Assembly: GCA_024644655.1 (NCBI GenBank) | Contig: JAHEHJ010000002.1 | Span: 1 to 64,000, forward strand | Reading direction: 5' to 3' | Length of the DNA stretch: 64,000 nt | From: Flavobacterium sp. | Lineage (GTDB): Bacteria > Bacteroidota > Bacteroidia > Flavobacteriales > Flavobacteriaceae | Shown here: in pieces, positions 16,923 through 26,162 of the stretch | Layout: each line of letters begins with the position of its first letter | How positions within the stretch are numbered: the first letter of the stretch is position 1 | Notes under the pieces: generated by a model | Told to the model about the DNA's origin: nothing | Database searches by the model: none | Seen by the model: the letters and a program-made list of their open reading frames with translations, nothing else | Position numbers and translations under genes: made by a program

Positions 16923-18260
16923 TTATATATCCTTAGATTTAATTTTCTTATTAATAATGTTGAACGACTGAATGGGCAAAGCAATTGTTGTTGGCAATAT
17001 GCTAATGCAGGTTCCAATTACAATTCCCGAAACACCAAAGCCAGATTTAATGAGTAAGATACATACCGGTATATTTATAACCGCTCCAAAAATTGTAAGG
17101 CCCAAAGATAAATTTATTTTGTTTATACCGTTCAAAAAATAATTATACATGGTAGTAAATGTCCTCATGCAAATATATATTGAAATAGTAAGCAAAAGCA
17201 TAGTAGAAATGGCAAACCTTACATTCATCCATATGTAGATTATTTCATGAATAATCAAGGACAATACAACTATTCCACCTATGAATAAAAGAAAAGAAAG
17301 ATTATAAATCATCAGTGTTTTCTTAATCCAAATGTATTTTTTTTCAGCATATGTTTTAGAAAAAATAGACCAAAATGGTGATAAAGCCACAACAGTAAGC
17401 AACATCGGAACCTGAAATAATTTGAGTACGATATCATAATTGGCAACATCTTTTGCACCAAAATATTTAGTAATCAAAACATAATCAGTAGAGTAAATAA
17501 CAATCATACACATCTGAATGATGAAATACTTTAACCCCAAAGCAGCATTCAATTTTAAAATGCTTAAATCAAAATACTTTATGGAAACCTTTATGTCTTT
17601 GTGTTTGCTGAAAAAATAAATCGAAAAGACCAAGCCAATGAAAAGGTTGACAACTCCAAAAACGCAGGAAACCGTTAAGATTTTAGATTGCCCTTGAAAT
17701 AAATCAAATTTGTGTAATAGGAAAAGAGACAAAAACACCAGCAATTGAATAATCATCAACGAAAACTCAACAATATGTGTTTTTACAACCCCTGCAAATA
17801 AGGCCTTGTAGTTTCCAATAATCAGTATTAAAACTGAGAACAAAAGGTTTAAAAAAAGAACAGCGTTAAAATTGACTAAATCAGCCTCTAAATTTAAAAA
17901 ATCGGAAAAGGAGATAAACAGGTTTAGGATTGAAAACAACAAAAAGATAAGTACTGAAATGGCCCCAATTCCTAAATAAATAGTCGAAATCAGCACATTG
18001 ATTTCCTTGTGCTTGTCATTTAAAAGTGTTGGTAATTTTGTTTTTATCACATTGGAAAATCCAAAATCCAAAAGATACACCCATGAAATTATCGAATAAA
18101 TAGTAACCCAAATTCCATAGTCACTTTTTCCCAAATATTTAAAGGTCAATGAGGTGGTAAAAAAAACCAATATCATCGAAATCAATTTAAAGAAAAGACT
18201 ATAGATTAATTGTGAATGTACTTTTGTATTCAATCCAAGTTGGTTTAAACAAAAAAACAA
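16923..18260 (-). CDS. Wzx-type oligosaccharide flippase (MOP superfamily)
   Basis: This 445-residue protein has about twelve to fourteen membrane helices. The N-terminal segment LTFKYLGKSDYGIWVTIYSI is typical of polysaccharide flippases (RfbX/Wzx). It should move the undecaprenyl-linked repeat unit to the periplasm. The exact start is uncertain: the first ATG gives MFFCLNQLGLN before the first helix, and no later methionine precedes SLFFKLISMILVF. It belongs to the same minus-strand unit as the neighbouring glycosyltransferases. Confidence 0.87.
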   Translation of the reverse strand: MFFCLNQLGLNTKVHSQLIYSLFFKLISMILVFFTTSLTFKYLGKSDYGIWVTIYSIISWVYLLDFGFSNVIKTKLPTLLNDKHKEINVLISTIYLGIGAISVLIFLLFSILNLFISFSDFLNLEADLVNFNAVLFLNLLFSVLILIIGNYKALFAGVVKTHIVEFSLMIIQLLVFLSLFLLHKFDLFQGQSKILTVSCVFGVVNLFIGLVFSIYFFSKHKDIKVSIKYFDLSILKLNAALGLKYFIIQMCMIVIYSTDYVLITKYFGAKDVANYDIVLKLFQVPMLLTVVALSPFWSIFSKTYAEKKYIWIKKTLMIYNLSFLLFIGGIVVLSLIIHEIIYIWMNVRFAISTMLLLTISIYICMRTFTTMYNYFLNGINKINLSLGLTIFGAVINIPVCILLIKSGFGVSGIVIGTCISILPTTIALPIQSFNIINKKIKSKDI

Positions 18261-18304
18261 ATCAAAAAGATTTGTTTTTTATTGTGTATTAGTATTTTAA
18301 ATTA

Positions 18305-18844
18305 TTATCCTTTGGTTATTTCTTCTAGTTTCTGTGTCAAAAGTGTCATGGGGTATACCATTGGTCCACCATTTTGTTTTTTATCCAAACGTTGAAGAAT
18401 TGTCGTTCCTTTATCTACTTTAGTATTTGATTCATTTACATAAAAATAATCAAAGAAAGAAAGTCCTTTTGCAACCACATTTTTGTCAAAATAATTCATT
18501 TCAAATGATTTTATATCAACATCAGATTGTTGCTCATTTACTCCTGCTCCAAAATCCGCTCTTAAATGAGTTGGGATTATATCTTCAGGCAAATTAAAAG
18601 TAACTTTTTGTATAGCATCACTACCATTAATATGTACCCAGATAGAATTTTTTTCATTAAAATTCAAAGTGCCATCCTCAGTATAATAAAGATGGATGTC
18701 ATCATCCTTTTTAATAATTAAATCAAAAGACACTTTTAAAAAATTATCTACTTTAGGTGCTTTTTCTTCTTCAACTTTTTTATCATCCTTACATCCAATA
18801 AAAGACATTGAAATTATAAAAATCGCTAAAATATGTTTTTTCAT
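18305..18844 (-). CDS. Hypothetical lipoprotein in the polysaccharide locus
   Basis: This 179-residue protein has a type II signal peptide with lipobox S-F-I-G-C (Cys18), followed by a charged linker KDDKKVEEEK. The mature part (about 35-179) looks like one beta-rich domain, with DIHLYYTEDGTLNF and GGPMVYPMTLLTQKLEEITKG at the end. I do not recognise the family. A -7 box lies at 18867-18874, so it may have its own promoter. It sits between the GT39 gene (55 bp upstream) and the flippase gene (44 bp downstream). Confidence 0.75.
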   Translation of the reverse strand: MKKHILAIFIISMSFIGCKDDKKVEEEKAPKVDNFLKVSFDLIIKKDDDIHLYYTEDGTLNFNEKNSIWVHINGSDAIQKVTFNLPEDIIPTHLRADFGAGVNEQQSDVDIKSFEMNYFDKNVVAKGLSFFDYFYVNESNTKVDKGTTILQRLDKKQNGGPMVYPMTLLTQKLEEITKG

Positions 18845-18866
18845 GATTTAAAATGTTAATTTTCGC

Positions 18867-18874
18867 CAAAGATA
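18867..18874 (-). promoter_or_regulatory. Putative -7 box for the lipoprotein gene
   Basis: The minus strand reads TATCTTTG, an exact consensus match 22 bp before the ATG at 18844. It lies in the 55-bp gap after the GT39 gene. The -33 element is unclear. Confidence 0.4.
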
Positions 18875-18899
18875 TAAAATTTTGTTCTGTTTTGATTTT

Positions 18900-20750
18900 C
18901 TATTTTTCTATAAATTTATCTGTCAAAACTAATCCTTCTTTTTTGGTTTCCTTATCAATTAAATAAATAGATAATTGATATTTTCCAGGTTCTAATTTCG
19001 ATACATCATAAGTAGATTTGAAACCACAATCATCTACATTAAAATCATTTTTAAAGTAAGACGTTACATCTGCTCTAATAACTTTTTGAGTCATTAATCT
19101 AGTTGCTTTTCCGTCTTTTATAAAAAGAATGTACATTACAGTTTTAGCTGAAACCTGATCCTTAAAATAGGCCCACCCTGAAGTGTTTACTATGTTATTT
19201 ACATTTTCGAAGGTCTCTACGTTTAACATAAAAGCATCTCCATTGTATTGTTGAAGGTTTTTAAATTTTGATACATCTACTGTAGTAGGTACATCTTTTA
19301 ATAAAATAAAGTGTTTGGTCCATGCTTGAAAACCATCATAATTTTTATCAATATAGAAGTTATCGTTTAAAAACTTTAATGTTGCTTCGCTTGGTTTATA
19401 ATCTCTTCCAAATCCATCAGTAAACCAAAAAGGTTTTATTTTAGTGGAGTCCTGCTGCATTTCGGAAATATAGGCATCGAGGGTTTTATCAACTATTTCA
19501 AAATTAACCTTGTCATTCTTTAAAAAGTAAGGCATGTACCATCCCAAACTACTCACTACAGGTTCATTTTTTGAACTGTTATTAATGATAAAGTTGGTTG
19601 ATTCTCTAAATTGTGCTTTGCTTACACCCATGTAATAGTTCTTTACTACAACTATATCTGTTAGTGAAAAAATTACAAATAGCACTAAAATTCCAAGTTG
19701 AATTATCTTGTTTTTAAATTGATAAATGGCAATAGATATCATGATGATTATTGCTGGTAAAACGGTTATGAAATACCTGCTGATAATCATCGGTATCGAC
19801 CAATAAGATCGAATAAGCGGAATTAATAACACCACAACTGTTGTTGGAATCAGTATAACAAAACTGAAAATCATTTTGTTATTAATAATTGAATTGTAGG
19901 TAATAGTTGTGTCTTTTTCTTTTGATAATTTAATGAAATAAAATAAAAAGATGAGACTCAATAAAGCTAGTACGTTTTCTGAGTTTCCGAAAAACTCTTT
20001 AAAAATAAGCGTGTAAACATCTAATGTTGGTGCCGGAATCCAAAATTGGGTTATCTCAGAAACTTTTATAAATATGTTAATGGCCGGTATAAACAATACA
20101 AAGGTTAGTAATCCTGAAATAAATGCATTTATAAAAAATTGTGTTTTCTTACCTTTTTCTGAAAGTATTAAAAAAAGCAATAAAATAAGGTATTGGGCAA
20201 ACAAAACAAATAAACCAAAGAAGTGAGAATAAAGCATTAATGCGGCAAACAGACCATGATACAATGCACTTTTCCTATTTGGTAGTTTTATAAACTTTAT
20301 TAAGTAGTAAAAAGCTAGTACTGTAAACAGAAACAAAAAAATATATGGTCTCGCTTCTTGTGAATAATACAAATGAAAAGGATTAACTGTTATGATAAAG
20401 GCAGCTATCAATCCAACTCTCTTATTCATAATTTCTTTTCCTAATAAGTATAACGAGAAAACACTTACTACCCCTATAATTGCAGAATATATTCTTGCAA
20501 CAAAAGTGGTGTAGCCAAAAATCTTGAATAAAAAATACAACGAATAGAAGTAAAATGGAGGCATTTGCTCTCCTGTGGTTATTATACTATACAAATCAAC
20601 AAATCCAACTTTAGGATTAGCCTCATTCATGGTGTGAATTTCATCCAACCAGATGCTTTGAAAATCGGCATGATAAAATCGGAGTATCGAAGCCAAAAGT
20701 AGTATGAGTACTAAAAATTTATTTTGTTTAATATATTGGATTGCTTTCAT
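18900..20750 (-). CDS. GT39-type membrane glycosyltransferase with C-terminal extension
   Basis: This 616-residue protein has an N-terminal GT-C core with about ten to eleven helices (1-370). IWLDEIHTMNE near residue 35 is the acidic D-E motif expected in the first periplasmic loop of ArnT/PMT-like enzymes, and YSQEARPYIFLFL is also typical. Such enzymes use a polyprenyl-phosphate sugar as donor. After the helices there is a soluble periplasmic part of about 240 residues ending in a beta-sandwich-like stretch (GWAYFKDQVSA to LIDKETKKEG). The gene abuts the GT2 gene upstream, which could make its lipid-linked donor. Confidence 0.83.
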   Translation of the reverse strand: MKAIQYIKQNKFLVLILLLASILRFYHADFQSIWLDEIHTMNEANPKVGFVDLYSIITTGEQMPPFYFYSLYFLFKIFGYTTFVARIYSAIIGVVSVFSLYLLGKEIMNKRVGLIAAFIITVNPFHLYYSQEARPYIFLFLFTVLAFYYLIKFIKLPNRKSALYHGLFAALMLYSHFFGLFVLFAQYLILLLFLILSEKGKKTQFFINAFISGLLTFVLFIPAINIFIKVSEITQFWIPAPTLDVYTLIFKEFFGNSENVLALLSLIFLFYFIKLSKEKDTTITYNSIINNKMIFSFVILIPTTVVVLLIPLIRSYWSIPMIISRYFITVLPAIIIMISIAIYQFKNKIIQLGILVLFVIFSLTDIVVVKNYYMGVSKAQFRESTNFIINNSSKNEPVVSSLGWYMPYFLKNDKVNFEIVDKTLDAYISEMQQDSTKIKPFWFTDGFGRDYKPSEATLKFLNDNFYIDKNYDGFQAWTKHFILLKDVPTTVDVSKFKNLQQYNGDAFMLNVETFENVNNIVNTSGWAYFKDQVSAKTVMYILFIKDGKATRLMTQKVIRADVTSYFKNDFNVDDCGFKSTYDVSKLEPGKYQLSIYLIDKETKKEGLVLTDKFIEK

Positions 20751-20751
20751 A

Positions 20752-21705
20752 TTATCTAATAATTTCTTTACTTTCTATAAAATCTAAATATATTTTCGGA
20801 TTGGGGGCTGTTATATTTTTTCTTGAGCTCAACTGAAGCAATAACACAATTAATGTGACTGAAAACAACTGTAATATGATTCCCGAAATAATTAAAATCA
20901 AGCTTGATGCCCATCCAGGAATAGCGGTATCAGTAAATATTTTTTGCCAAAGAATATAAATAACCGAGATAAAGCAAATGGCTATTCCATAGAGTGAATA
21001 CCTTAAAATACGTAGCGAAAGAAAGTCAAAATACACCGCAATAGAGCTTAGCCCATGAATAATCAGGCTATTGAAATTCATTTTTGAAACACCTTTGTAA
21101 CGCTTTCCTCTGTCTAATAAAACTTTGTCGAACGGAATTTTAGATTGAATGATGCCTCCCGAATAGTGATTCCAAATATTATTTTGATGCACAACTTTAC
21201 TCAATAATTTTTTTGGGATAATACTAAAGTTTCCGAAGTTGATTTTTTGTCCGGTAAGCACCTGAAACAAGTTTTTATAAAAGAAATAGCCTACCTTAAA
21301 AATAAGTGATTCCTGCCTTTTTTGGCGTTGTGCAAAGATTATTTTAGAACTTTCATGGTTTTCTGCTTTGTTAAACAATAGCATAAAATCTTCTGGTTTG
21401 TCTTCCCCGTCACTGTCTAAAACGACCACATAATCGTAGTCGATGATTTCGTTATAGATATATTGCAATCCTACTGCAATGGCACGTTGGTGACCAATAT
21501 TCACTTTTAAATTTAAAACTATTAGTGGCAGGTCGAATTTATATTCTGCCCGCTCTTCATAAGACCCATCGTTAACTGCCACAATGGTAAAAGATAAATT
21601 AGGCTGTTGTTCTTGTATCCTCTGGATATTATCAACCAAAACCACAAAACTTTCCCAATCATTATAAACGGGTGTTATGAAGTAAATTTTTTTAGAATTT
21701 GTCAT
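20752..21705 (-). CDS. Polyprenyl-phosphate glycosyltransferase (GT2, GtrB/DPM-like)
   Basis: This 317-residue protein has a GT-A domain (1-215) with YFITPVYNDWESFVVLVDNI and DYVVVLDSDGEDKPED, whose D-S-D is the metal-binding motif. Two C-terminal membrane helices lie at about 230-255 and 265-295. This is the architecture of GtrB/dolichol-phosphate-mannose-synthase-like enzymes, which load a sugar onto undecaprenyl phosphate. The gene ends 1 bp before the GT39 gene, a natural donor-maker/transferase pair. No separate GtrA flippase was seen nearby. Confidence 0.87.
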   Translation of the reverse strand: MTNSKKIYFITPVYNDWESFVVLVDNIQRIQEQQPNLSFTIVAVNDGSYEERAEYKFDLPLIVLNLKVNIGHQRAIAVGLQYIYNEIIDYDYVVVLDSDGEDKPEDFMLLFNKAENHESSKIIFAQRQKRQESLIFKVGYFFYKNLFQVLTGQKINFGNFSIIPKKLLSKVVHQNNIWNHYSGGIIQSKIPFDKVLLDRGKRYKGVSKMNFNSLIIHGLSSIAVYFDFLSLRILRYSLYGIAICFISVIYILWQKIFTDTAIPGWASSLILIISGIILQLFSVTLIVLLLQLSSRKNITAPNPKIYLDFIESKEIIR

Positions 21706-21726
21706 TACTTTTCTTCTATGCCAGTT

Positions 21727-21936
21727 TTATTTTTTTAAAATCTTTATTGAATAGATTATATCATCGGTATTTATTTGGGCAATATAAATCCCTTTTTGCA
21801 ATGATTGTACGTTTATTGAAGTATTTCCTTTTTTGAAATAAAAATCTGATTTAAAATAACAATTTATATGCTTTTTAAACTTTCTTGTCAATCTATAGCC
21901 CGATTTCAAAAGTAGTCTTATTTTTTGTTTAATCAA
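21727..21936 (-). pseudogene. Relic of a T9SS type A sorting domain
   Basis: A 69-codon open frame ends in INVQSLQKGIYIAQINTDDIIYSIKILKK-like sequence (the last ~30 residues), which is the C-terminal half of a T9SS sorting domain: the G-I/V-Y-x-A/V strand and the I-K-I-L-K-K end. The N-terminal half is basic and has no signal peptide or cargo domain. No longer frame continues upstream. I read this as the decayed end of a secreted-protein gene. The related T9SS gene starting at 22005 is on the opposite strand. Confidence 0.5.
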
Positions 21937-22004
21937 AGGCGCTTCTAATGTCTTTGTCGCTCATTTAAACTTAAAAGAAGTTGGTTTTTTTATATCTTTG
22001 GTTA

Positions 22005-23591
22005 ATGAGAAAGATTTATACACTTCCTTTTTATTTTACTTTTATCTTCATATCCTTTGCCCAAGGACCTAATACACTTTGGATGCGCACCTATGGAGGC
22101 ACTGATGCTGATAGAGCATACGCTGTAAGTACAACAAATGATGGTGGTTCTATTTTTGTTGGCCAAACTAATTCAAGAAATGGGGATGTATCAGGCCTAC
22201 ATGGTACTAGTTCTGATTCCGATTACTGGGTTGTAAAATTAAATGCAGCAGGCGACATACAGTGGCAAAAATGCCTTGGTGGAACGAATAAAGAATCTGC
22301 AAGTGATGTTATTCAGGTTTATGATGGTGGATATGTTATTACAGGATTGACCACTTCAAATGACGGTGACGTAACTCTCAATCATAGCACTGGTTATCTC
22401 TATGAAGATGTTTGGGTTGTTAAAATTAATGGTTCTGGTACTCTATTGTGGGAAAAAAGCTTTGGTTGTAGAGAACCAGAGTATAGTCCCTACTTATCTG
22501 AAACAATTGATGGTGGCATTTTTGTTTGTACTAGTTTACAAAATCAGACCGACTATAGCGGAAGTGCTCCTTTTACTTATGGTGTTGGTAGTAATACAGG
22601 ATCTGTAGATTACTGGGTAATAAAATTAAATTCCTTAGGAGAAATGCAATGGAACAATCATTATGGAGGTGAAAATTTTGATCGTTCATTCTCTATCAAG
22701 GCCACGCCAGATGGAGGATGTATTGTTGCTGGATCGAGTGATTCACACCATCATGATGTAACTAATTCCTTAACAGCAGATGGTGTATTAATCTCTGATT
22801 ATTGGATTTTAAAATTGAGCGCCACAGGAGCAATTGAATGGCAAAATTCATATGGGGGACTGAGTACTGATGGGGCAAAAAGTATCGCCGTAACAAATGA
22901 TGGAGGATATATAATAGCCGGTCTCACCTCTTCAAATAACACTGTTAACGTAACCAATTATCATGGTAATACAGATGGATGGCTTATTAAATTAAACGCA
23001 TCAGGTACATTAGAATGGCAAAAATCTATTGGCGGTTCGAATGTAGACTATTTATATGCTATTATACAAACATTAGATGGAGGGTATATAGCATGCGGAC
23101 AAACAGACTCTATAGATGGCGATTTGGACGGTATAACTACAGGTGCCAAAGCTTGGCTTGTAAAACTTGATAGTATTGGCAATATTTCCTGGCAAAGACA
23201 TTACAAACAGCTCCCCTACAATAATGTGTTTTACGATATTTCTCAGTCTACCAACGGAACTTTAATTGCTGTCGGTAGTGGAGAATATTCAAGTACTGGG
23301 AATATTGATGTCTTTGCTGTTAAATTAGATGCAGAGTCATTGTCCAACAGCGACTTTTCAAAATCTGATATTATTCTATATCCCAATGCTGTTGATGCTA
23401 TTTTGAACATTCAATATTATGGGCAAGTCAATGAGAAAATAAATATATATGACATGCTAGGTAAAAAGGTAAACTCCTTTTATATTAAAAATAACACTGT
23501 AGATATGAGTTCACTACAAAAAGGCCTTTATTTCGTAGAAATTAAAAATGAGTTCAATCAGACTACAGTAAAAAAGATTATTAAGATTTAA
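22005..23591 (+). CDS. Secreted repeat protein with T9SS type A sorting domain
   Basis: From the ATG at 22005 this is a 528-residue protein with a Sec signal peptide (RKIYTLPFYFTFIFISFAQ). The body repeats a unit of about 50-60 residues with the pattern DGGYIIAG-x-T/S-S and DYWVVKLNA-x-G-x-I-x-W-x-x-x-x-GG at least seven times, consistent with a seven-bladed beta-propeller. The last 80 residues (DIILYPNAVDA to TTVKKIIKI) form a T9SS type A C-terminal domain. The upstream TTG at 21981 would place hydrophobic residues before the signal peptide and is less likely. Function beyond surface or secreted location is unknown. Confidence 0.85.
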   Translation: MRKIYTLPFYFTFIFISFAQGPNTLWMRTYGGTDADRAYAVSTTNDGGSIFVGQTNSRNGDVSGLHGTSSDSDYWVVKLNAAGDIQWQKCLGGTNKESASDVIQVYDGGYVITGLTTSNDGDVTLNHSTGYLYEDVWVVKINGSGTLLWEKSFGCREPEYSPYLSETIDGGIFVCTSLQNQTDYSGSAPFTYGVGSNTGSVDYWVIKLNSLGEMQWNNHYGGENFDRSFSIKATPDGGCIVAGSSDSHHHDVTNSLTADGVLISDYWILKLSATGAIEWQNSYGGLSTDGAKSIAVTNDGGYIIAGLTSSNNTVNVTNYHGNTDGWLIKLNASGTLEWQKSIGGSNVDYLYAIIQTLDGGYIACGQTDSIDGDLDGITTGAKAWLVKLDSIGNISWQRHYKQLPYNNVFYDISQSTNGTLIAVGSGEYSSTGNIDVFAVKLDAESLSNSDFSKSDIILYPNAVDAILNIQYYGQVNEKINIYDMLGKKVNSFYIKNNTVDMSSLQKGLYFVEIKNEFNQTTVKKIIKI

Positions 23592-23910
23592 TCCTTGTGC
23601 GCACTTTTTATAATCTCCTTATGTAAACTTTGAATTCAAAATTAGTGAACATTGCTTTTACACATCAAAGAAATTCATACTATTTGTCATTCAAGAATGA
23701 TTTACGAGCAATCCAAGATGATCTTCAAATTCAAGAATTCCGCTCCAAAATGACAAATGTGACTTCTAGGATAATACTTGAAGGATTAAGACTAACTCTT
23801 CCAAAGGTATTCCTGAAGATTTAATTGCAATTTATAATCGTTAATAAATTAAAATTTGAACATGCCTTTTGAAAACGGCATCCAATACTTGGAAAAAGAT
23901 TTTTTACTTT
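23592..23910. repeat. 319-bp intergenic region with a 10-bp inverted repeat
   Basis: I see no convincing gene here. Arms ATTTGTCATT (23682-23691) and AATGACAAAT (23749-23758) are exact inverted repeats 57 bp apart, resembling degenerate palindromic intergenic elements. A hairpin at 23862-23881 (ATGCC with GGCAT arms, extended by TTT/AAA after one mismatch) lies just after the minus-strand rfbD stop and may act as a weak terminator for the rfb unit. Confidence 0.4.
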
Positions 23911-24756
23911 TTACCTTTTTAAACTGTCTTCCCAATTTTTAATCTGAATTCCAAAAGCATTCTTGATTTTTGTCTTGTCCAACACACTAAACTTTGGTCT
24001 TTGGGCCGGTGTTGGATAAGCTGATGTTGGTATTGGTTTTAAATCTATGTTTATGTTGTTAACCTCAAAAATCTTTTTGGCAAAATCATACCAGCTGCAT
24101 TGTCCCTCGTTACTAAAGTTATAGATGCCGAATTTGGATGCTGTGTTTTGGGAGCTAAAAGTGACTATCTTAATAAGAGCTTCTGCTAAATCAACAGCAT
24201 TGGTTGGTGAACCTATTTGGTCATTTACTACCGAAAGTGTATCTCTTTCTGAAGCCAGTCGCAGCATGGTTTTCATAAAATTGTTTCCAAATTGAGAATA
24301 CACCCAAGAGGTTCTGAGGATAAAATACTCATCAAAAACAGCTCGAATAGCATTTTCACCATCGAGTTTAGTTTGACCGTAAACTCCAGTTGGATTTGGA
24401 ATGTCATTCTCGCCGTAAGGCGTATTTTTTTTGCCATCAAAAACAAAATCGGTAGAGACGTGAAATAAAACGGTATGATACTTTTTACAAACGACAGCTA
24501 AGTTTTGAACTCCAATAGCATTGATTAAATGAGCTTTTTTGGGTTCACTTTCAGCTCTGTCGACAGCTGTATAAGCAGCAGCATTAATACAATATTGAGG
24601 TTTATAATGGTAAAATACAGATTTACAATTTTCGAAATTTGTAATATCTAAACTTTTAGAATCACAAAAAATAAATTGAATTTCCGGATAATTAGACGCT
24701 ATATGCTTTAAGCTTTGCCCCAGTTGTCCATTAGCCCCTGTAATTAATACTACCAT
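23911..24756 (-). CDS. rfbD: dTDP-4-dehydrorhamnose reductase
   Basis: This 281-residue SDR enzyme makes dTDP-L-rhamnose, the last step of the pathway. The NAD(P)-binding motif is ITGANGQLGQSL (5-16), with NAAAYTAVDRAE, STDFVFDG and the catalytic YGQTKLDGE (Tyr-x3-Lys). GIYNFSNEGQCSWYDFA and PRPKFSVLD-like elements (here QRPKFSVLD) complete the family pattern. It overlaps rfbC by 7 bp and is the last gene of the DUF6909-Wzz-rfbA-rfbC-rfbD unit. Confidence 0.94.
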   Translation of the reverse strand: MVVLITGANGQLGQSLKHIASNYPEIQFIFCDSKSLDITNFENCKSVFYHYKPQYCINAAAYTAVDRAESEPKKAHLINAIGVQNLAVVCKKYHTVLFHVSTDFVFDGKKNTPYGENDIPNPTGVYGQTKLDGENAIRAVFDEYFILRTSWVYSQFGNNFMKTMLRLASERDTLSVVNDQIGSPTNAVDLAEALIKIVTFSSQNTASKFGIYNFSNEGQCSWYDFAKKIFEVNNINIDLKPIPTSAYPTPAQRPKFSVLDKTKIKNAFGIQIKNWEDSLKR

Positions 24757-25301
24757 ACTTTTTTTGCATTTTCAAAAGAAGGAAGTGTTTTGTCCTTTTC
24801 TGAAATAATTAAATCTTCTAATTTAAATTGCCAATCCACATTAATTGTGGGATCATTATAATTAATTCCTCCTTCTGATTCTTTATTGTAAAAATTATCG
24901 CATTTGTAAAAGAACGTGGCCGTTTCACTTAATACTAAAAAACCGTGAGCAAATCCTCTTGGCACAAAAAACTGTCTTTGGTTTTCTCCTGATATTAGTA
25001 TAGAAACATATTGCCCATAAGTAGCTGAATCAGGTCTTATATCAACCGCAACATCAAGAACTTCTCCCTGTAGTACTCTTACTAATTTAGCTTGAGCAAA
25101 TTCATTTGTTTGATAATGTAAACCTCTTAATACTCCTTTTGTAGAATAGGATTGGTTGTCTTGTACAAAGTGAACATTTTGACCCACTCCGATTTGAAAG
25201 GTGTTTTCATTAAAACTCTCCATAAAATAACCTCGTTCATCACGGATAATTTTTGGCTCAATAATAAAACAACCTTCCAGTTTTGTAGCAATAAAATTCA
25301 T
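24750..25301 (-). CDS. rfbC: dTDP-4-dehydrorhamnose 3,5-epimerase
   Basis: This 183-residue cupin-fold epimerase shows IIRDERGYFMESF, the catalytic-His segment VLRGLHYQTNEFAQAKLVRVLQGEVLDVAVDIR, and FFVPRGFAHGFLVLSE. It acts between the dehydratase and the reductase in dTDP-L-rhamnose synthesis. Length is normal. It lies 3 bp after rfbA and overlaps rfbD. Confidence 0.95.
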   Translation of the reverse strand: MNFIATKLEGCFIIEPKIIRDERGYFMESFNENTFQIGVGQNVHFVQDNQSYSTKGVLRGLHYQTNEFAQAKLVRVLQGEVLDVAVDIRPDSATYGQYVSILISGENQRQFFVPRGFAHGFLVLSETATFFYKCDNFYNKESEGGINYNDPTINVDWQFKLEDLIISEKDKTLPSFENAKKVW

Positions 25302-25304
25302 TTT

Positions 25305-26162
25305 TTATATTAAACTTAATAAATGAGTGCCATAACCACTTTTTAATAACGGCTGTGCTAATTTTTTTAACTGATTGGCATCTATAAAGCCCATTCTAAA
25401 TGCAGCTTCTTCAATAGCACCTATTTTCAAACCTTGTCGCTCTTCTATAACTTGAACAAATTGACTGGCTTGCATTAAGGAGTTAAATGTACCTGTATCT
25501 AACCAAGCTGTTCCTCTATCAAGTATACTTACTTTGAGCTTCCCTCTTTTTAAATACTCTTTGTTTACATCTGTAATTTCTAATTCCCCTCGGTGACTTG
25601 GTTTGATATTTGCCGCAATATCCACAACATCATTATCATAAAAATAAATACCCGGAACTGCAAAATTAGATTTAGGTTTTTCTGGTTTTTCTTCTATCGA
25701 AAGCACATTCCCATTTTCATCAAAATCAACTACTCCATAGCGTTCTGGATCATGGACATGATAAGCATATATAATTCCACCGTCAGGATTATTATTGGTT
25801 AATAATAATGACGATAAACCTGTTCCGTAAAAAATATTGTCTCCCAGTACTAATGCTACTTTATCTGTCCCTATAAAATCTTTACCAATAATAAATGCTT
25901 CAGCTAAACCATTTGGATTTTCTTGAATTGCATATTCAAATCGACAACCTAATGAACTTCCATCTCCCAATAACTGTCTAAATAAAGGTAGATCATGTGG
26001 AGTAGAGATAATTAATATTTCATTAATTCCAGACCACAATAAAGTAGATAATGGGTAATAAATCATTGGCTTATCATAAATTGGCATCAACTGTTTACTC
26101 ACTGCTAATGTCAATGGATGTAAACGTGTTCCCGATCCACCCGCTAAAATAATTCCTTTCAT
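25305..26162 (-). CDS. rfbA: Glucose-1-phosphate thymidylyltransferase
   Basis: This 285-residue nucleotidyltransferase starts [18 protein letters not shown], the NTP-binding signature, followed by [25 protein letters not shown] and ERYGVVDFD. It makes dTDP-glucose from glucose-1-phosphate and dTTP. Length is normal. Its start codon abuts the end of the Wzz-like gene. The dehydratase gene rfbB, usually in the same cluster, is not found anywhere in this window. Confidence 0.95.
   Translation of the reverse strand: MKGIILAGGSGTRLHPLTLAVSKQLMPIYDKPMIYYPLSTLLWSGINEILIISTPHDLPLFRQLLGDGSSLGCRFEYAIQENPNGLAEAFIIGKDFIGTDKVALVLGDNIFYGTGLSSLLLTNNNPDGGIIYAYHVHDPERYGVVDFDENGNVLSIEEKPEKPKSNFAVPGIYFYDNDVVDIAANIKPSHRGELEITDVNKEYLKRGKLKVSILDRGTAWLDTGTFNSLMQASQFVQVIEERQGLKIGAIEEAAFRMGFIDANQLKKLAQPLLKSGYGTHLLSLI

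Noticed and set aside
21981..22004. Upstream TTG start for the T9SS protein
   Set aside because: It would place extra hydrophobic residues before a normal signal peptide starting at 22005.
23630..23824. Open frame of 64 codons after the T9SS gene
   Set aside because: It starts with TTG, covers the inverted repeat and shows no protein-like pattern.
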